DNA of 64,000 nt from an uncultured Eubacteriales bacterium (GTDB lineage Bacteria; Bacillota; Clostridia; Christensenellales; Aristaeellaceae). Location of the stretch: the NCBI GenBank assembly GCA_900315675.1, contig OMZY01000001.1, forward strand, positions 62,001 through 126,000. The letters run 5' to 3'. The notes beneath the pieces are model-generated. The model saw nothing but the letters and a program-made list of their open reading frames with translations, searched no databases and was not told the origin of the DNA. Positions 1 through 8,410 of the stretch are shown here, piece by piece. Made by a program: the position numbers and the translations under genes. Positions within the stretch are counted from its first letter, which is position 1. The number at the start of each line of letters is the position of its first letter.

Positions 1-1
1 C

Positions 2-1012
2 GAAAGCCATGTGACCGTGCCCCAGATCCGCGCCATGTACAACGGGGACCGGGCCCGGAAAAACACGCTGGTGGAATACGGATTCCGCCTGCCGTCAGCC
101 TATGACAACCGGCCGCTGCTGTTCAACGAATTTGAAGAGCGCATCGGCCAGACTATTTTTGTGTCCGCCACGCCCGGCCCCTATGAACGGGAACGCGCAC
201 AGCAGGTTGTGGAACAGATTATCCGGCCCACAGGCCTGCTGGATCCGGAAGTGATCCTGCGCCCGGCCACAGGGCAGGTGGACGACCTGGTGGGAGAAAT
301 CCGCAAGGTGACGGAAAAGGGCGAGCGGGTCCTGGTAACCACGCTGACCAAGCGGATGGCGGAAAGCCTGACCGAATACCTGAAGGAACTGGACATCAAG
401 GTGCGGTATCTGCACAGCGACATCCAGACCATCGAACGGATGGAGCTGCTGCGGGACCTGCGGCTGGGCGAGTTTGACGTGCTGGTGGGCATCAACCTGC
501 TGCGGGAGGGACTGGACCTGCCGGAGGTTGCGCTGGTGGCCATCCTGGACGCGGACAAGGAAGGTTTCCTGCGCAGCGAAACCTCGCTGGTGCAGACCAT
601 CGGACGGGCCGCGCGGAACGTGGACGGCCGGGTTGTGCTGTACGGCGACCAGCTGACGGAAAGCATGGCGAAGGCCATGTCCGAAACCAACCGCCGCCGG
701 GCCATCCAGGAAGAATACAACAAAGCCAACGGAATTACGCCGGAAAGCGTCCGCAACGCGATCCGCAGCGTACTGGAAATTACCCGCCGGGTGGAGGAAA
801 CTGCCCCGGCCGCGTTGAATGAAGATGAACGGGCCGCGCTGATGAGGAAGATTGAGGATGAGATGCTCACCGCGGCCAAGGAGCTGGAATTCGAACGTGC
901 CGCGCAGCTGCGCGACAGATTGCTTGAACTCCGGGGCGAGGCGCCCATGAAGGACGACACCCAGAGCCGGCGGCACAGACGAAGGGAGAGAACAAGAAAG
1001 AGTGAACACTGA
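2..1012 (+). CDS. uvrB: UvrB, excinuclease ABC subunit B (3' part)
   Basis: Damage-verification helicase of the UvrABC nucleotide excision repair complex, cytoplasmic. The reading frame is open at the left edge ([10 protein letters not shown]...), so the ATPase N-terminal half lies outside the window; a GTG at 11 is only an internal valine codon. The visible part holds UvrB signatures: [24 protein letters not shown], the second RecA-like domain with [16 protein letters not shown] and QTIGRAARN (helicase motifs V and VI), and a C-terminal UVR domain (near coordinates 830-940, [15 protein letters not shown]) that contacts UvrC. It overlaps the next small gene by 11 bases. Identification is very secure; only the N-terminus is missing. 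Confidence 0.97.
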   Translation, partial: ESHVTVPQIRAMYNGDRARKNTLVEYGFRLPSAYDNRPLLFNEFEERIGQTIFVSATPGPYERERAQQVVEQIIRPTGLLDPEVILRPATGQVDDLVGEIRKVTEKGERVLVTTLTKRMAESLTEYLKELDIKVRYLHSDIQTIERMELLRDLRLGEFDVLVGINLLREGLDLPEVALVAILDADKEGFLRSETSLVQTIGRAARNVDGRVVLYGDQLTESMAKAMSETNRRRAIQEEYNKANGITPESVRNAIRSVLEITRRVEETAPAALNEDERAALMRKIEDEMLTAAKELEFERAAQLRDRLLELRGEAPMKDDTQSRRHRRRERTRKSEH

Positions 1013-1160
1013 ACATAAGAGCGGTTCCAAGAGAAGCTGGCTGCCGCCGCTGCTGCTGGCGGTGCCTTACCTGGCGGTGATTTTCTACGCAGTTTACCGC
1101 CTGGGTCCCACACTGCTGCGGGTGATCAGCGTACTGATCAAGGGGACGGTGGTATCATGA
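1002..1160 (+). CDS. 52-aa single-pass membrane protein
   Basis: Small protein of unknown function. GTG start inside the end of uvrB, preceded by GGGAGAG about 10 bases upstream; the stop overlaps the next ATG (ATGA at 1157-1160). The product has a basic N-terminus (HKSGSKRS) followed by one hydrophobic span of about 25 residues ([21 protein letters not shown]), so it is probably one transmembrane helix with the N-terminus inside. Overlap at both ends indicates translational coupling with uvrB and the next membrane protein. No family recognised. Confidence 0.6.
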   Translation: MNTEHKSGSKRSWLPPLLLAVPYLAVIFYAVYRLGPTLLRVISVLIKGTVVS

Positions 1161-1999
1161 AAAAGTTTTTCGCATGGTTCCTGGCCTTCCTGATGACAGG
1201 CACGCTGATCCTGTTCGGCATGTGCTTTGCGGGACAGCAGGCGATTGCGCCCGCAATGGGAGATGCAGGCGCTCCGGTCAGCGACAGCGTGATCCGGGAG
1301 GAAAAAGAACTGGTCCGGGAACGCATTACCGCCCTGGCTGAACTGTACGGCTTTTCCGCAGAACCGGTGATCGGCGCTGTGAATGAAGAGACCCTGCGGG
1401 ACCTGAACGAACAGGCTTCCCTCTGGTGGAGCAGCGTGCTGCGGGACGGCAAGGCGGGCAAAGAACTCAAATGGGACACCACGGAACTGGAAAAGATTCT
1501 GGAGGCTGATCCCGCCGCGCAGGAGAATCCGGAGGAAGCCGGATATTTTGCCGCCACGGTGGCCGAAGAGATACACAAAAGCATCGTGAACATGGTGCTG
1601 CCCATGCGCCAGATTGTGATCAGCCTGGGGCTGCAGGAAGCGGGAAAACGGGCAGATCTGGTGAACCTGATTGAATTCTTCCTGGGAACACCCTGGACGA
1701 TGCTGGGGCTGTCCCTGCTGATTGCCGGACTGATCGCGCTGATTGCGGGCAGGCCGATGCGCCGGAGCCTGCGCTACATCGGATCCGCCCTGGGCGCGGC
1801 TGCCATCGTGATCCTGGCGCTGGCGGTCATTTATATGCGGGCGGGAATCCTGCCGATGATCCGGGAGGCTTCCGCAGGACTGACCGTGCAGTATCAGAGC
1901 ATGGTCAACGGCACGATGGTGCAGACCGGACTCCTTGCGGCAGTAATGGCCGCGGGCTGCGTGATCTGCCTGTTCGCAAGCCGGGAGAAAAAAGCATGA
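1157..1999 (+). CDS. Multi-pass membrane protein of unknown function
   Basis: 280 aa. An N-terminal hydrophobic segment (residues 4-30) is either an uncleaved signal anchor or a signal peptide. It is followed by a roughly 140-residue charged, presumably extracellular region, then three hydrophobic segments (about 175-195, 208-232 and 254-275) and a short basic tail (SREKKA). The start overlaps the preceding gene and the stop overlaps the next start (ATGA), so the three genes form one coupled unit downstream of uvrB. I recognise no domain. The architecture of a large outer loop between helices would fit a sensor or an envelope-associated protein, but no function can be assigned. Confidence 0.75.
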   Translation: MKKFFAWFLAFLMTGTLILFGMCFAGQQAIAPAMGDAGAPVSDSVIREEKELVRERITALAELYGFSAEPVIGAVNEETLRDLNEQASLWWSSVLRDGKAGKELKWDTTELEKILEADPAAQENPEEAGYFAATVAEEIHKSIVNMVLPMRQIVISLGLQEAGKRADLVNLIEFFLGTPWTMLGLSLLIAGLIALIAGRPMRRSLRYIGSALGAAAIVILALAVIYMRAGILPMIREASAGLTVQYQSMVNGTMVQTGLLAAVMAAGCVICLFASREKKA

Positions 2000-2697
2000 A
2001 GAGAATCCTGACCGAGTATACCTTCCGCACGGACCGGGTGGACAGGCCGCTGCGCCTGGCAGTGGCTCCGGACATCCACAGCTCGCCCTTTGAGGACGTG
2101 CTGGAGGAGTTCAGCCGCTGCGACGCGGTGCTGATTCCCGGAGACCTGGTGGACCGCCACCGCCGGAACAACAGCAACGCCCTACGCTTCCTGGAGACAG
2201 CGCCGGACTGCGCGCCGGTGTTTTTATCCATCGGAAACCACGAGCGGAAGTACCGGGACAGGGAAACGTTCCTGCAAAAGGTGCGGGAAAGCCGGGTAAC
2301 CCTGCTGGACAACGAAAGCACGGACTTCCACGGGATCCGGCTGGGCGGCCTTTCCAGCGCCCGGGACGGGGTGCCGGACAGGGAATTCCTGAACCGGTTT
2401 GAAAAGGAGGAGGGATACCGCCTCCTGATGTGCCATCACCCGGAAATGTACCGGGATTATGTAGCCGGACGGGCTATTGACCTGACAGTTTGCGGACATG
2501 CTCACGGCGGGCAGATCCAGATTGCGGGGCACGGCCTGTACGCCCCCGGACAGGGGCTGTTTCCCAAACTGACCCACGGCCTGTATGACAACGGGAAAAT
2601 GCTGCTGTCCCGGGGAATGACCAACGGCGCGAAACCGCGGCTCCCGCGCATCTGCAATCCCTGCGAACTGATTATCCTGAATATCATTCCCGGATAA
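1996..2697 (+). CDS. Calcineurin-like metallophosphoesterase (YaeI type)
   Basis: 233 aa, the usual size for a single-domain calcineurin-like phosphoesterase. The dinuclear metal site motifs occur in order: APDIHSS (a D-x-H variant, residues 23-29), GDLVDRH, GNHE, CHHPE and GHAHGGQ. The last is typical of YaeI/YkuE-like enzymes, some of which are associated with UDP-lipid or phosphodiester hydrolysis at the membrane, but this protein has no leading hydrophobic segment and the substrate is unknown. It overlaps the upstream membrane protein gene by 4 bases, so the two are probably made in fixed ratio. There is no terminator directly after it. Confidence 0.88.
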   Translation: MKRILTEYTFRTDRVDRPLRLAVAPDIHSSPFEDVLEEFSRCDAVLIPGDLVDRHRRNNSNALRFLETAPDCAPVFLSIGNHERKYRDRETFLQKVRESRVTLLDNESTDFHGIRLGGLSSARDGVPDREFLNRFEKEEGYRLLMCHHPEMYRDYVAGRAIDLTVCGHAHGGQIQIAGHGLYAPGQGLFPKLTHGLYDNGKMLLSRGMTNGAKPRLPRICNPCELIILNIIPG

Positions 2698-2733
2698 AGC
2701 CCACAGAACATCACGCAGAAAGGACGGACAGAT

Positions 2734-2892
2734 ATGGATCAGCAAGACCTGAAACTGCTTACGGACTGGTTTGACCAGAACCAGGATCACAAGCTGAACT
2801 TCATCGAGAAAGAAGCCATCAAACTGGCTGTGAAAAAAGCGTCTACTGTCGGCGATCTGCTGAAGACCGCACTTGATCTGCTGAAGAAGTAA
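2734..2892 (+). CDS. 52-aa protein with an EF-hand-like loop
   Basis: Small cytoplasmic protein with no signal or membrane segment. AGAAAGGACGG precedes the ATG by about 10 bases. The sequence is strongly helical, rich in Lys, Asp and Leu. Residues 14-25 (DQNQDHKLNFIE) match the 12-position EF-hand calcium loop: Asp at 1, Asn at 3, Asp at 5, Leu at 8 and Glu at 12, with His replacing the usual Gly at 6. A helix precedes (DLKLLTDWF) and follows (KEAIKLAVKKA), as in a helix-loop-helix. It sits 36 bases after the phosphoesterase and just before the greA promoter. Whether it binds calcium is untested; the match could be chance in so short a protein. Confidence 0.6.
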   Translation: MDQQDLKLLTDWFDQNQDHKLNFIEKEAIKLAVKKASTVGDLLKTALDLLKK

Positions 2893-2908
2893 GAAATCCC
2901 CCCAAACG

Positions 2909-2937
2909 TTGACAATTGAGGGGGAAGAAGGTATAAT
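2909..2937 (+). promoter_or_regulatory. Consensus sigma-A promoter for greA-lysS
   Basis: Perfect TTGACA (2909-2914), 17-base spacer, perfect TATAAT (2932-2937). Transcription would start near 2944, leaving a leader of about 80 bases before greA. This is the strongest promoter by sequence in the window. Confidence 0.92.
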
Positions 2938-2960
2938 GCACTTCATCCTCAGAAGATCCT

Positions 2961-2997
2961 GAAACACCTTGTACCGGGAGCGGAAGCAGGGTGTTTC
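2961..2997 (+). promoter_or_regulatory. Leader hairpin upstream of greA
   Basis: Inverted repeat GAAACACC (2961-2968) and GGTGTTTC (2990-2997) with extra pairing inside the arms, followed by TCTCTT. It lies within the greA 5' leader, after the predicted start site and before the ribosome binding site AAAGGAG (3008-3014). It could be a weak attenuator or an mRNA-stability element; the U-tract is poor. Confidence 0.45.
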
Positions 2998-3022
2998 TCT
3001 TACTATGAAAGGAGTCTCCAAC

Positions 3023-3499
3023 ATGCCTGAAGGAACGATCCTGACCGAAAGCGGTCTGAAGAAACTGGAAGAGGAACTGGACTATCTTGTTTCCGTCCGC
3101 CGGAACGAGATCAGTGAGCAGATTGCCGTCGCCCGCGGATTCGGCGACCTGAGCGAGAATGCCGAGTATGACGAGGCGAAGAAGGAACAGGCCAAGGTTG
3201 AGGAGCAGATTACCCGCCTGCAGGCCACCATCCGGACCGCTACCGTTGTGGCAGATGATGAAATCACCACCGAAAAGGTGTCCATCGGCACCGTTGTCAA
3301 GGTGAAGGATCTGGATGACGGCGAGACCTATGAATACTCCATTGTGGGCGCGAACGAAGCGGATCCCCTGGAGAACAAGATTTCCAACGAGAGCCCTGTG
3401 GGCGCGGGCCTGATCGGCATGAAGAAGAACCAGACCGCCACCATCGCGATCCCCGCGGGCACACTCCGCTACAAGATTCTTTCCATCCGGAAGGACTAA
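3023..3499 (+). CDS. greA: Transcription elongation factor GreA
   Basis: 158 aa, normal GreA length. It rescues backtracked RNA polymerase by stimulating transcript cleavage in the secondary channel. The N-terminal coiled coil carries the conserved acidic tip ([13 protein letters not shown], Asp42 and Glu45), followed by the FKBP-like C-terminal domain with [14 protein letters not shown]. The ATG at 3023 is chosen because AAAGGAG lies 9 bases upstream and [12 protein letters not shown] is the normal GreA N-terminus; further upstream in-frame codons fall within the leader hairpin. It is first in an operon with lysS, 31 bases downstream. Confidence 0.97.
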   Translation: MPEGTILTESGLKKLEEELDYLVSVRRNEISEQIAVARGFGDLSENAEYDEAKKEQAKVEEQITRLQATIRTATVVADDEITTEKVSIGTVVKVKDLDDGETYEYSIVGANEADPLENKISNESPVGAGLIGMKKNQTATIAIPAGTLRYKILSIRKD

Positions 3500-3530
3500 G
3501 ACGAACGAAACAGAAAAGGATGAAGCTGAT

Positions 3531-5450
3531 ATGGCAGATATGGAAGTCCAGAACCTGAACGAGCTCCTCCAGATCCGCAGGGACAAGCTTACGGAACTGC
3601 AGGAAGCGGGCAGGGATCCCTTTGTCATCACCAAGTATGACGTGACGCATCACAGCAGTGATATCAGAGACAACTACGACGAGCTGGAAGGCAAGGAAGT
3701 TGCCATCGCCGGCCGGATGATGTCCAAACGCGTCATGGGGAAGGCTTCCTTCTGCAATGTACAGGATCTGAAGGGCGGCATCCAGTGCTACGTGGCCAGG
3801 GACGCCATCGGAGAGGAACCCTACAAGGACTTCAAGAAGATGGATATCGGCGATATCATCGGACTGAAGGGAACGGTTTTCAAAACCAAGACCGGGGAGA
3901 TCTCCATCCATGCGTCTGAACTGGTGCTGCTGAGCAAGAGCCTGCAGATCCTGCCGGAGAAGTATCACGGCCTGACCAATACCGACCTGCGCTACCGCCA
4001 GCGGTATGTGGACCTGATTATGAACCCGGAAGTGAAGGACACCTTCATCAAGCGTTCAAAGATCATCAGCACGATCCGCCGTTTCCTGGACGCCCAGGGC
4101 TTCATGGAAGTGGAAACCCCCATGCTGGTTTCCAATGCCGGCGGCGCCGCGGCCCGGCCGTTTGAAACGCATTTCAACGCGCTGGACGAGGATTTCAAGC
4201 TGCGCATTTCCCTGGAACTGTACCTGAAGCGCCTGATTGTCGGCGGCCTGGAAAAGGTTTATGAAATCGGCCGGGTCTTCCGGAACGAGGGCCTGGATAC
4301 CCGCCACAATCCGGAATTCACCCTGATGGAGCTGTATCAGGCCTATACCGATTATCACGGCATGATGGACCTGACCGAAAAGATGTACCGCTATGTGGCC
4401 CAGGAAGTGCTGGGAACCACAAAGATCGTTTATAACGGCATCGAGATGGACCTGGGCAAGCCCTTTACGCGGATCACCATGGTGGACGCGGTGAAGCAGT
4501 ATGCCGGCGTGGATTTCAACGAGATCCACACCCTGGAGGAAGCCCGGGAAGCCGCGAAGGCGCATCACGTGGAATACGAAGAACGCCACGGGAAGGGCGA
4601 TATCCTGAACCTGTTCTTCGAGGAATTCTGCGAAGAACATATGGTTCAGCCGACCTTCGTGATGGATCATCCGATTGAGATTTCTCCGCTGACCAAGATG
4701 AAGCCCGGCAATCCGGACTATGTGGAACGTTTTGAATTCTTCATGAACGGCTGGGAGATGGCCAACGCCTATTCCGAGCTGAACGATCCCATTGACCAGC
4801 GCCGCCGCTTTGCCAAGCAGGAGGAACAGTTTGCCGCCGGCGACGAGGAAGCCAACCACACGGATGAAGACTTCCTGAACGCGCTGGAAATCGGTATGCC
4901 GCCCACCGGCGGAATCGGCTTCGGCATCGACCGGATGTGCATGCTGCTGACCGACGCGGCCGCAATCCGCGACGTGCTGCTCTTCCCGACAATGAAGAGC
5001 CAGGGAGCCGCAAAGAACGAGGCGAACAACGCTGCCCAGGCTGCTGCCAAGGAAGCAAAGGAAGCCGAAAAGATTGACTTCTCCAAGGTGGAGATTGAGC
5101 CGCTGTTTGCTGATTTCGTCGACTTTGAAACCTTCTCCAAGAGCGACTTCCGCGCGGTAAAGGTGCTGGCCTGCGAAGCGGTGAAGAAGTCCAAGAAGCT
5201 GCTTCAGTTCACGCTGGATGACGGCAGCGGCACGCCGCGTACGATTCTCTCCGGTATTCACGCCTACTACGAACCGGAAGAACTGATCGGAAAGACCTGC
5301 ATTGCCATTACGAACCTGCCGCCGCGGCCGATGATGGGAATCGAAAGCTGCGGAATGCTGCTGTCCGCAGTGCATAATGAGGAAGGCGAGGAAAAACTGC
5401 ATCTGCTGACAGTGGATCCTCACATCCCGGCGGGAGCAAAGCTCTACTGA
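3531..5450 (+). CDS. lysS: Lysyl-tRNA synthetase with C-terminal tRNA-binding domain
   Basis: 639 aa, about 140 longer than a standard class II LysRS. Residues 1-150 hold the OB-fold anticodon-binding domain. Residues 160-490 hold the catalytic core, with motif 2 (RVFRNEG) and motif 3 (GIGFGIDR). An Ala/Glu/Lys-rich linker (about 495-525) joins a tRNA-binding OB domain (about 528-639, with [20 protein letters not shown] and [11 protein letters not shown]) like the C-terminus of bacterial MetRS and Trbp111. The extra domain should raise affinity for tRNA. ATG 3531 follows AAAAGGA by 10 bases. It is cotranscribed with greA and ended by a strong terminator at 5483. Such fusions occur in some Firmicutes; the boundary given is by eye. 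Confidence 0.95.
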   Translation: MADMEVQNLNELLQIRRDKLTELQEAGRDPFVITKYDVTHHSSDIRDNYDELEGKEVAIAGRMMSKRVMGKASFCNVQDLKGGIQCYVARDAIGEEPYKDFKKMDIGDIIGLKGTVFKTKTGEISIHASELVLLSKSLQILPEKYHGLTNTDLRYRQRYVDLIMNPEVKDTFIKRSKIISTIRRFLDAQGFMEVETPMLVSNAGGAAARPFETHFNALDEDFKLRISLELYLKRLIVGGLEKVYEIGRVFRNEGLDTRHNPEFTLMELYQAYTDYHGMMDLTEKMYRYVAQEVLGTTKIVYNGIEMDLGKPFTRITMVDAVKQYAGVDFNEIHTLEEAREAAKAHHVEYEERHGKGDILNLFFEEFCEEHMVQPTFVMDHPIEISPLTKMKPGNPDYVERFEFFMNGWEMANAYSELNDPIDQRRRFAKQEEQFAAGDEEANHTDEDFLNALEIGMPPTGGIGFGIDRMCMLLTDAAAIRDVLLFPTMKSQGAAKNEANNAAQAAAKEAKEAEKIDFSKVEIEPLFADFVDFETFSKSDFRAVKVLACEAVKKSKKLLQFTLDDGSGTPRTILSGIHAYYEPEELIGKTCIAITNLPPRPMMGIESCGMLLSAVHNEEGEEKLHLLTVDPHIPAGAKLY

Positions 5451-5482
5451 TCAGACAGCGCAAAGCGAAAAGGACAATATTC

Positions 5483-5518
5483 AGCCCCGCTTTCCGAAAT
5501 GGAAACGGGGCTGTTTTT
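5483..5518 (+). terminator. Rho-independent terminator after lysS
   Basis: AGCCCCG...TTTCC stem with GGAAACGGGGCT, loop GAAAT, then GTTTTT. It ends the greA-lysS transcript 33 bases after the stop codon. Confidence 0.9.
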
Positions 5519-5543
5519 GTACAAAGACAAGGAGGATCAGAAT

Positions 5544-5798
5544 ATGGAATATGAAGACCGGAAAGTCAAAGTGACAGTGGTTGAAAGCCATTGCCCGAAA
5601 TATAAGGAAGGCGACGTAATCTGCTTTACCGGAAGCGAGATCGACAAGGAACACAGCGACAGGATCTGCATGGTCGCCATGAACGCGCTGTATCCCTTCA
5701 TTTACGCGTTCCGGAGAGGCGGAAAGCTGAGAAACGGCCCGTACCAGTGTACGGACTGCGGCGAAACGGTCAAATTCACGGTTGAAAGCATGGATTAA
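5544..5798 (+). CDS. TIGR04076-family small protein
   Basis: 84 aa, cytoplasmic. The pattern KVKVTVVESHCP...GD-V-C-F, ALYPFIYAFRRGG and a C-terminal QCTDCGETVKFTVE resembles the TIGR04076 family, whose function is unknown. The conserved Cys and the CTDCG pair may bind metal, which is inference. The ATG at 5544 is preferred because AAGGAGG lies 9 bases upstream; an earlier in-frame ATG at 5499 is inside the preceding terminator. It is flanked by terminators on both sides, so it is monocistronic. Confidence 0.75.
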   Translation: MEYEDRKVKVTVVESHCPKYKEGDVICFTGSEIDKEHSDRICMVAMNALYPFIYAFRRGGKLRNGPYQCTDCGETVKFTVESMD

Positions 5799-5805
5799 AA
5801 CAAAT

Positions 5806-5837
5806 TCCCGGCTTCCCAAAGAGAAGCCGGGATTTTT
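5806..5837 (+). terminator. Terminator after the TIGR04076 gene
   Basis: TCCCGGCTTC / GAAGCCGGGA stem (10 bp) followed by TTTTT. Confidence 0.9.
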
Positions 5838-5889
5838 ATGCGTGGAACAGGGTATATAAAAAATATACCTGCAAAATTGCCGAAAACAC

Positions 5890-5903
5890 GGCAAACGTTT
5901 GCC
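5890..5903. promoter_or_regulatory. LacI-type operator palindrome
   Basis: GGCAAACGTTTGCC is a perfect 14-bp palindrome with a central CG, the hallmark of LacI/GalR-family operators (CcpA cre sites have similar form). It lies about 80 bases before the candidate -35 of the sugar importer. A near match, GGAAAACGATTGCA, occurs in front of the LacI-family gene at 54993. A second short palindrome, CTTGCAAG, is at 5910-5917. Confidence 0.65.
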
Positions 5904-5970
5904 ACAAGGCTTGCAAGAAAAAAGACTGTAAAAAACGGTAAAAAATCGTCGAGATAGGGACAAAAGTTGC

Positions 5971-5999
5971 TTGCATATACAATTCGCAAGTTGTATGAT
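5971..5999 (+). promoter_or_regulatory. Candidate promoter of the sugar ABC importer
   Basis: TTGCAT (5971-5976), 17-base spacer, TATGAT (5994-5999). An inverted repeat CTTGC (5970-5974) / GCAAG (5986-5990) overlaps the -35 and spacer, so a repressor bound there would block polymerase. Confidence 0.6.
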
Positions 6000-6056
6000 G
6001 TGCCCAGAAAAAGGCGGACAGAAGAGATCCGTCACAAAAATTCAGGAGGAACAGGT

Positions 6057-7397
6057 ATGAAAAAGCTACTGGCACTTGTTTTGGCTGCTCTGATGATTCT
6101 GGGCGCTTCCTCTGTTCTGGCGGAAAGCGGAAAGAATATTCCCGAGCTGACCAAGGATCCCATGACCATCCTGCTCTGGGACATCGCCACTGAAGGCGTT
6201 GGCAAGAAGGCGCAGGAAGACGCTGTGGCCCGCTTTATGGCGGACTATCCCAACATCAAGGTGGAACAGGTTCATAAGCAGAACGACACCTACAAGCAGG
6301 ATCTGCAGATCGGCTTCTCCGCGAAGGAAGGCCAGCCCGACATGTACATCCACTGGGGCGGCGGTCCCATGGCTGAATACTACAAATCCGGCTGTGTGAA
6401 TGATATCACCGAGCTGTTCAATACCTATGACCACCCGGATTTCATCGACGCCGCTGTGGCGCAATCCACTTTTGACGGCAAAATCCTTGCCATCCCCTTC
6501 GGCGGCCTGTCCGGCTGTGACATTTTCTACAACAAGGCCATCTTTGATGAACTCGGAATCGAAGTTCCCCAGACGATTGCTGAACTGGAAGCGGCCTGCG
6601 ACAAGATCAAGGAAGCCGGCTACTATCCCTTCTCCCTGGCAAACCTGCCCCGCTGGACCGGCTCCATGTACTATATGTACCTGGTTGCCCGTCATTCCGG
6701 CAACGCCGAATTCGACGCTGCTTATGATGGAACCGGTTCCTTCACTTCACCCGCTTTCATCTATGCCGGCGAGAAGATCCAGGAGTGGGTCAATAAGGGA
6801 TACTTCAACGAAGGATTCAACTCCATGGCTCCCGACAACAACGATGACCGTGCCCTGCTGATCCAGGGTGCTGCCGCGATGATGCTGCACGGTTCCTGGC
6901 AGGTTGCCGGCATCAAGAACGATGACGAAGAGTTCTACAATGACAACCTGGGCGTCTTCCGCTTCCCGGTTGATGAAGAAGCGCAGGCAGCCGGCGTACC
7001 CCAGAACGTTGAAATCGGTACTGCCATCGGCAACGGCTTCTCCTTCAACTGCTGGCTCGACGCTGAACATACCCAGGTCGATGAAGAAAAGCTGAAGGCC
7101 TGCTATGTGCTCGCCACCCAGTACTACAATGATGATACCTACAACGCGATCCAGGTGGAAGGCGGAAACACTCCCTCCATCAAGGGATATGAAAATGTTG
7201 ACGATCCGAACAACAAGGTTGTTATCGACGTGTTCTTCGGCGCTTCCAACGTCCAGCTGTGGTATGACCAGTATCTGCCGGCTTCCGTGACGGAAGTTCA
7301 TAAGGATATGATGGGCGCTCTGTTCGGACTGGAAAAGACTCCCGAAGAAGTCGGCCAGGCTCAGGACGCCGCAATGGCTGCTGCCCGCGCTGAGTAA
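6057..7397 (+). CDS. Sugar ABC transporter substrate-binding protein
   Basis: 446 aa, family 1 extracellular solute-binding protein. It captures an oligosaccharide or sugar outside the membrane and delivers it to the two permeases encoded next. The N-terminus (residues 1-22, ending SSVLA-ES) is a signal peptide. There is no lipobox cysteine, unlike the usual lipoprotein anchoring in Gram-positives, so it may be released or held by another contact. Typical features are ILLWDIATEG near the start of the mature protein, DMYIHWGGG, and aromatic residues scattered for sugar stacking. ATG 6057 follows AGGAGGA. It is probably induced by its sugar through a LacI-type regulator. Substrate unknown. Confidence 0.92.
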   Translation: MKKLLALVLAALMILGASSVLAESGKNIPELTKDPMTILLWDIATEGVGKKAQEDAVARFMADYPNIKVEQVHKQNDTYKQDLQIGFSAKEGQPDMYIHWGGGPMAEYYKSGCVNDITELFNTYDHPDFIDAAVAQSTFDGKILAIPFGGLSGCDIFYNKAIFDELGIEVPQTIAELEAACDKIKEAGYYPFSLANLPRWTGSMYYMYLVARHSGNAEFDAAYDGTGSFTSPAFIYAGEKIQEWVNKGYFNEGFNSMAPDNNDDRALLIQGAAAMMLHGSWQVAGIKNDDEEFYNDNLGVFRFPVDEEAQAAGVPQNVEIGTAIGNGFSFNCWLDAEHTQVDEEKLKACYVLATQYYNDDTYNAIQVEGGNTPSIKGYENVDDPNNKVVIDVFFGASNVQLWYDQYLPASVTEVHKDMMGALFGLEKTPEEVGQAQDAAMAAARAE

Positions 7398-7425
7398 TCC
7401 GGCAACCGGTTAATCAATGATGGAG

Positions 7426-7452
7426 TACCCGCAGGATTTTCTCCTGCGGGTA
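7426..7452 (+). terminator. Intercistronic hairpin after the binding-protein gene
   Basis: Perfect 11-bp stem TACCCGCAGGA / TCCTGCGGGTA with loop TTTTC, followed by TTCCTTG rather than a clean U-tract. Its position between binding protein and permease suggests partial termination or protection of the upstream mRNA, giving more binding protein than permease. Confidence 0.6.
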
Positions 7453-7500
7453 TTCCTTGATTCAATTCATGCACCACACTCCCAGAAGGAGGAAACACAA

Positions 7501-8409
7501 ATGGCAAAGTTGCAGGGCATGGCGAAAAGGGACGCGCGCAGCACTGCTGTTGCGGCGACGATCTTTCTTTTCCCGGCTGTCGCACTGCTGGTTGTCTATA
7601 TGATTTATCCGATTGTGGAAACCTTTCTGATCAGCCGGCTGAAATGGAACGGATTCTACACGGCTGAAAAGATCAATGTCGGATGGGATAACTGGGCCGC
7701 GCTGATCAAGGACCCGCTTTTCTGGAACGCATTTCTTCATAACGTTATCCTGATGGTCTGCTCCATCCTGATCCAGATTCCCCTGGGGATGGCGCTGGCA
7801 ACATTCCTGGACGCCGGCGGCAAAAAGTCCAACATCTTTAAAATCCTCTGGTTCCTCCCTTACCTGATGAGCTCCGTTGCAGTCGGCTTCCTGTTCTATT
7901 ACCTGCTGGCGACGAACGGAGGACTGATTTCAGGCATAGCCACCCTGGTCAACGGAAAAAGGACCATGGTGGACCTGCTGGGCAAAAATCCGCATGCGCT
8001 GTATGCGGTCATCGGCGTTGTTGCATGGCAGTATACGCCCTTCTATATGGTGTACTTCATTGCAGGATATTCCAATATTGATACTTCCCTGTATGAAGCG
8101 GCTGTGATCGACGGCGCGAATCGCCGGCAATATATTTTTAAAGTGGCGATTCCTCTTCTGGGACCGATCTTCAAGACAGCCTGTACAATGTCCCTGATCG
8201 GTTCCCTGAAGTATTTTGATCTGATCTGGAACATGACGCAGGGCGGGCCTACAGGGGGAACGGAGCTGATGGCCACCTACATGTACAAGATGTCCTTTCA
8301 GAAGTTCAACATGGGGTACGGCTCTGCGGTGGCGGCAGGCATGTTCATCCTGATCACGGTGATTGCGCTGCTGTTCCAGAAAATATTCGTCGTGAAGGAG
8401 GATTACTGA
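7501..8409 (+). CDS. Sugar ABC transporter permease, MalF/UgpA type
   Basis: 302 aa inner-membrane subunit with about six transmembrane helices (first at residues 17-37). Near the C-terminus it has the EAA loop that docks the ATPase (EAAVIDGANRRQYIFKVAIPLL). The ATG at 7501 is chosen because AGAAGGAGG lies just upstream; the longer open frame from 7417 runs through the intercistronic hairpin. It pairs with the permease 1 base downstream of its stop. No ATPase gene is nearby, so a shared MsmX-like ATPase encoded elsewhere is likely. Confidence 0.93.
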   Translation: MAKLQGMAKRDARSTAVAATIFLFPAVALLVVYMIYPIVETFLISRLKWNGFYTAEKINVGWDNWAALIKDPLFWNAFLHNVILMVCSILIQIPLGMALATFLDAGGKKSNIFKILWFLPYLMSSVAVGFLFYYLLATNGGLISGIATLVNGKRTMVDLLGKNPHALYAVIGVVAWQYTPFYMVYFIAGYSNIDTSLYEAAVIDGANRRQYIFKVAIPLLGPIFKTACTMSLIGSLKYFDLIWNMTQGGPTGGTELMATYMYKMSFQKFNMGYGSAVAAGMFILITVIALLFQKIFVVKEDY

Positions 8410-8410
8410 T

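Noticed and set aside
4056..5423. Long open frame on the strand opposite lysS (455 codons)
   Set aside because: It lies wholly antisense to a securely identified gene, has no ribosome binding site and its product is rich in His, Gln and Val in the way typical of reverse-frame shadows of this codon usage.
5967..6056. Upstream extension of the binding-protein gene with 30 more residues
   Set aside because: It would run through the candidate promoter; the ATG at 6057 has AGGAGGA and a proper signal peptide.
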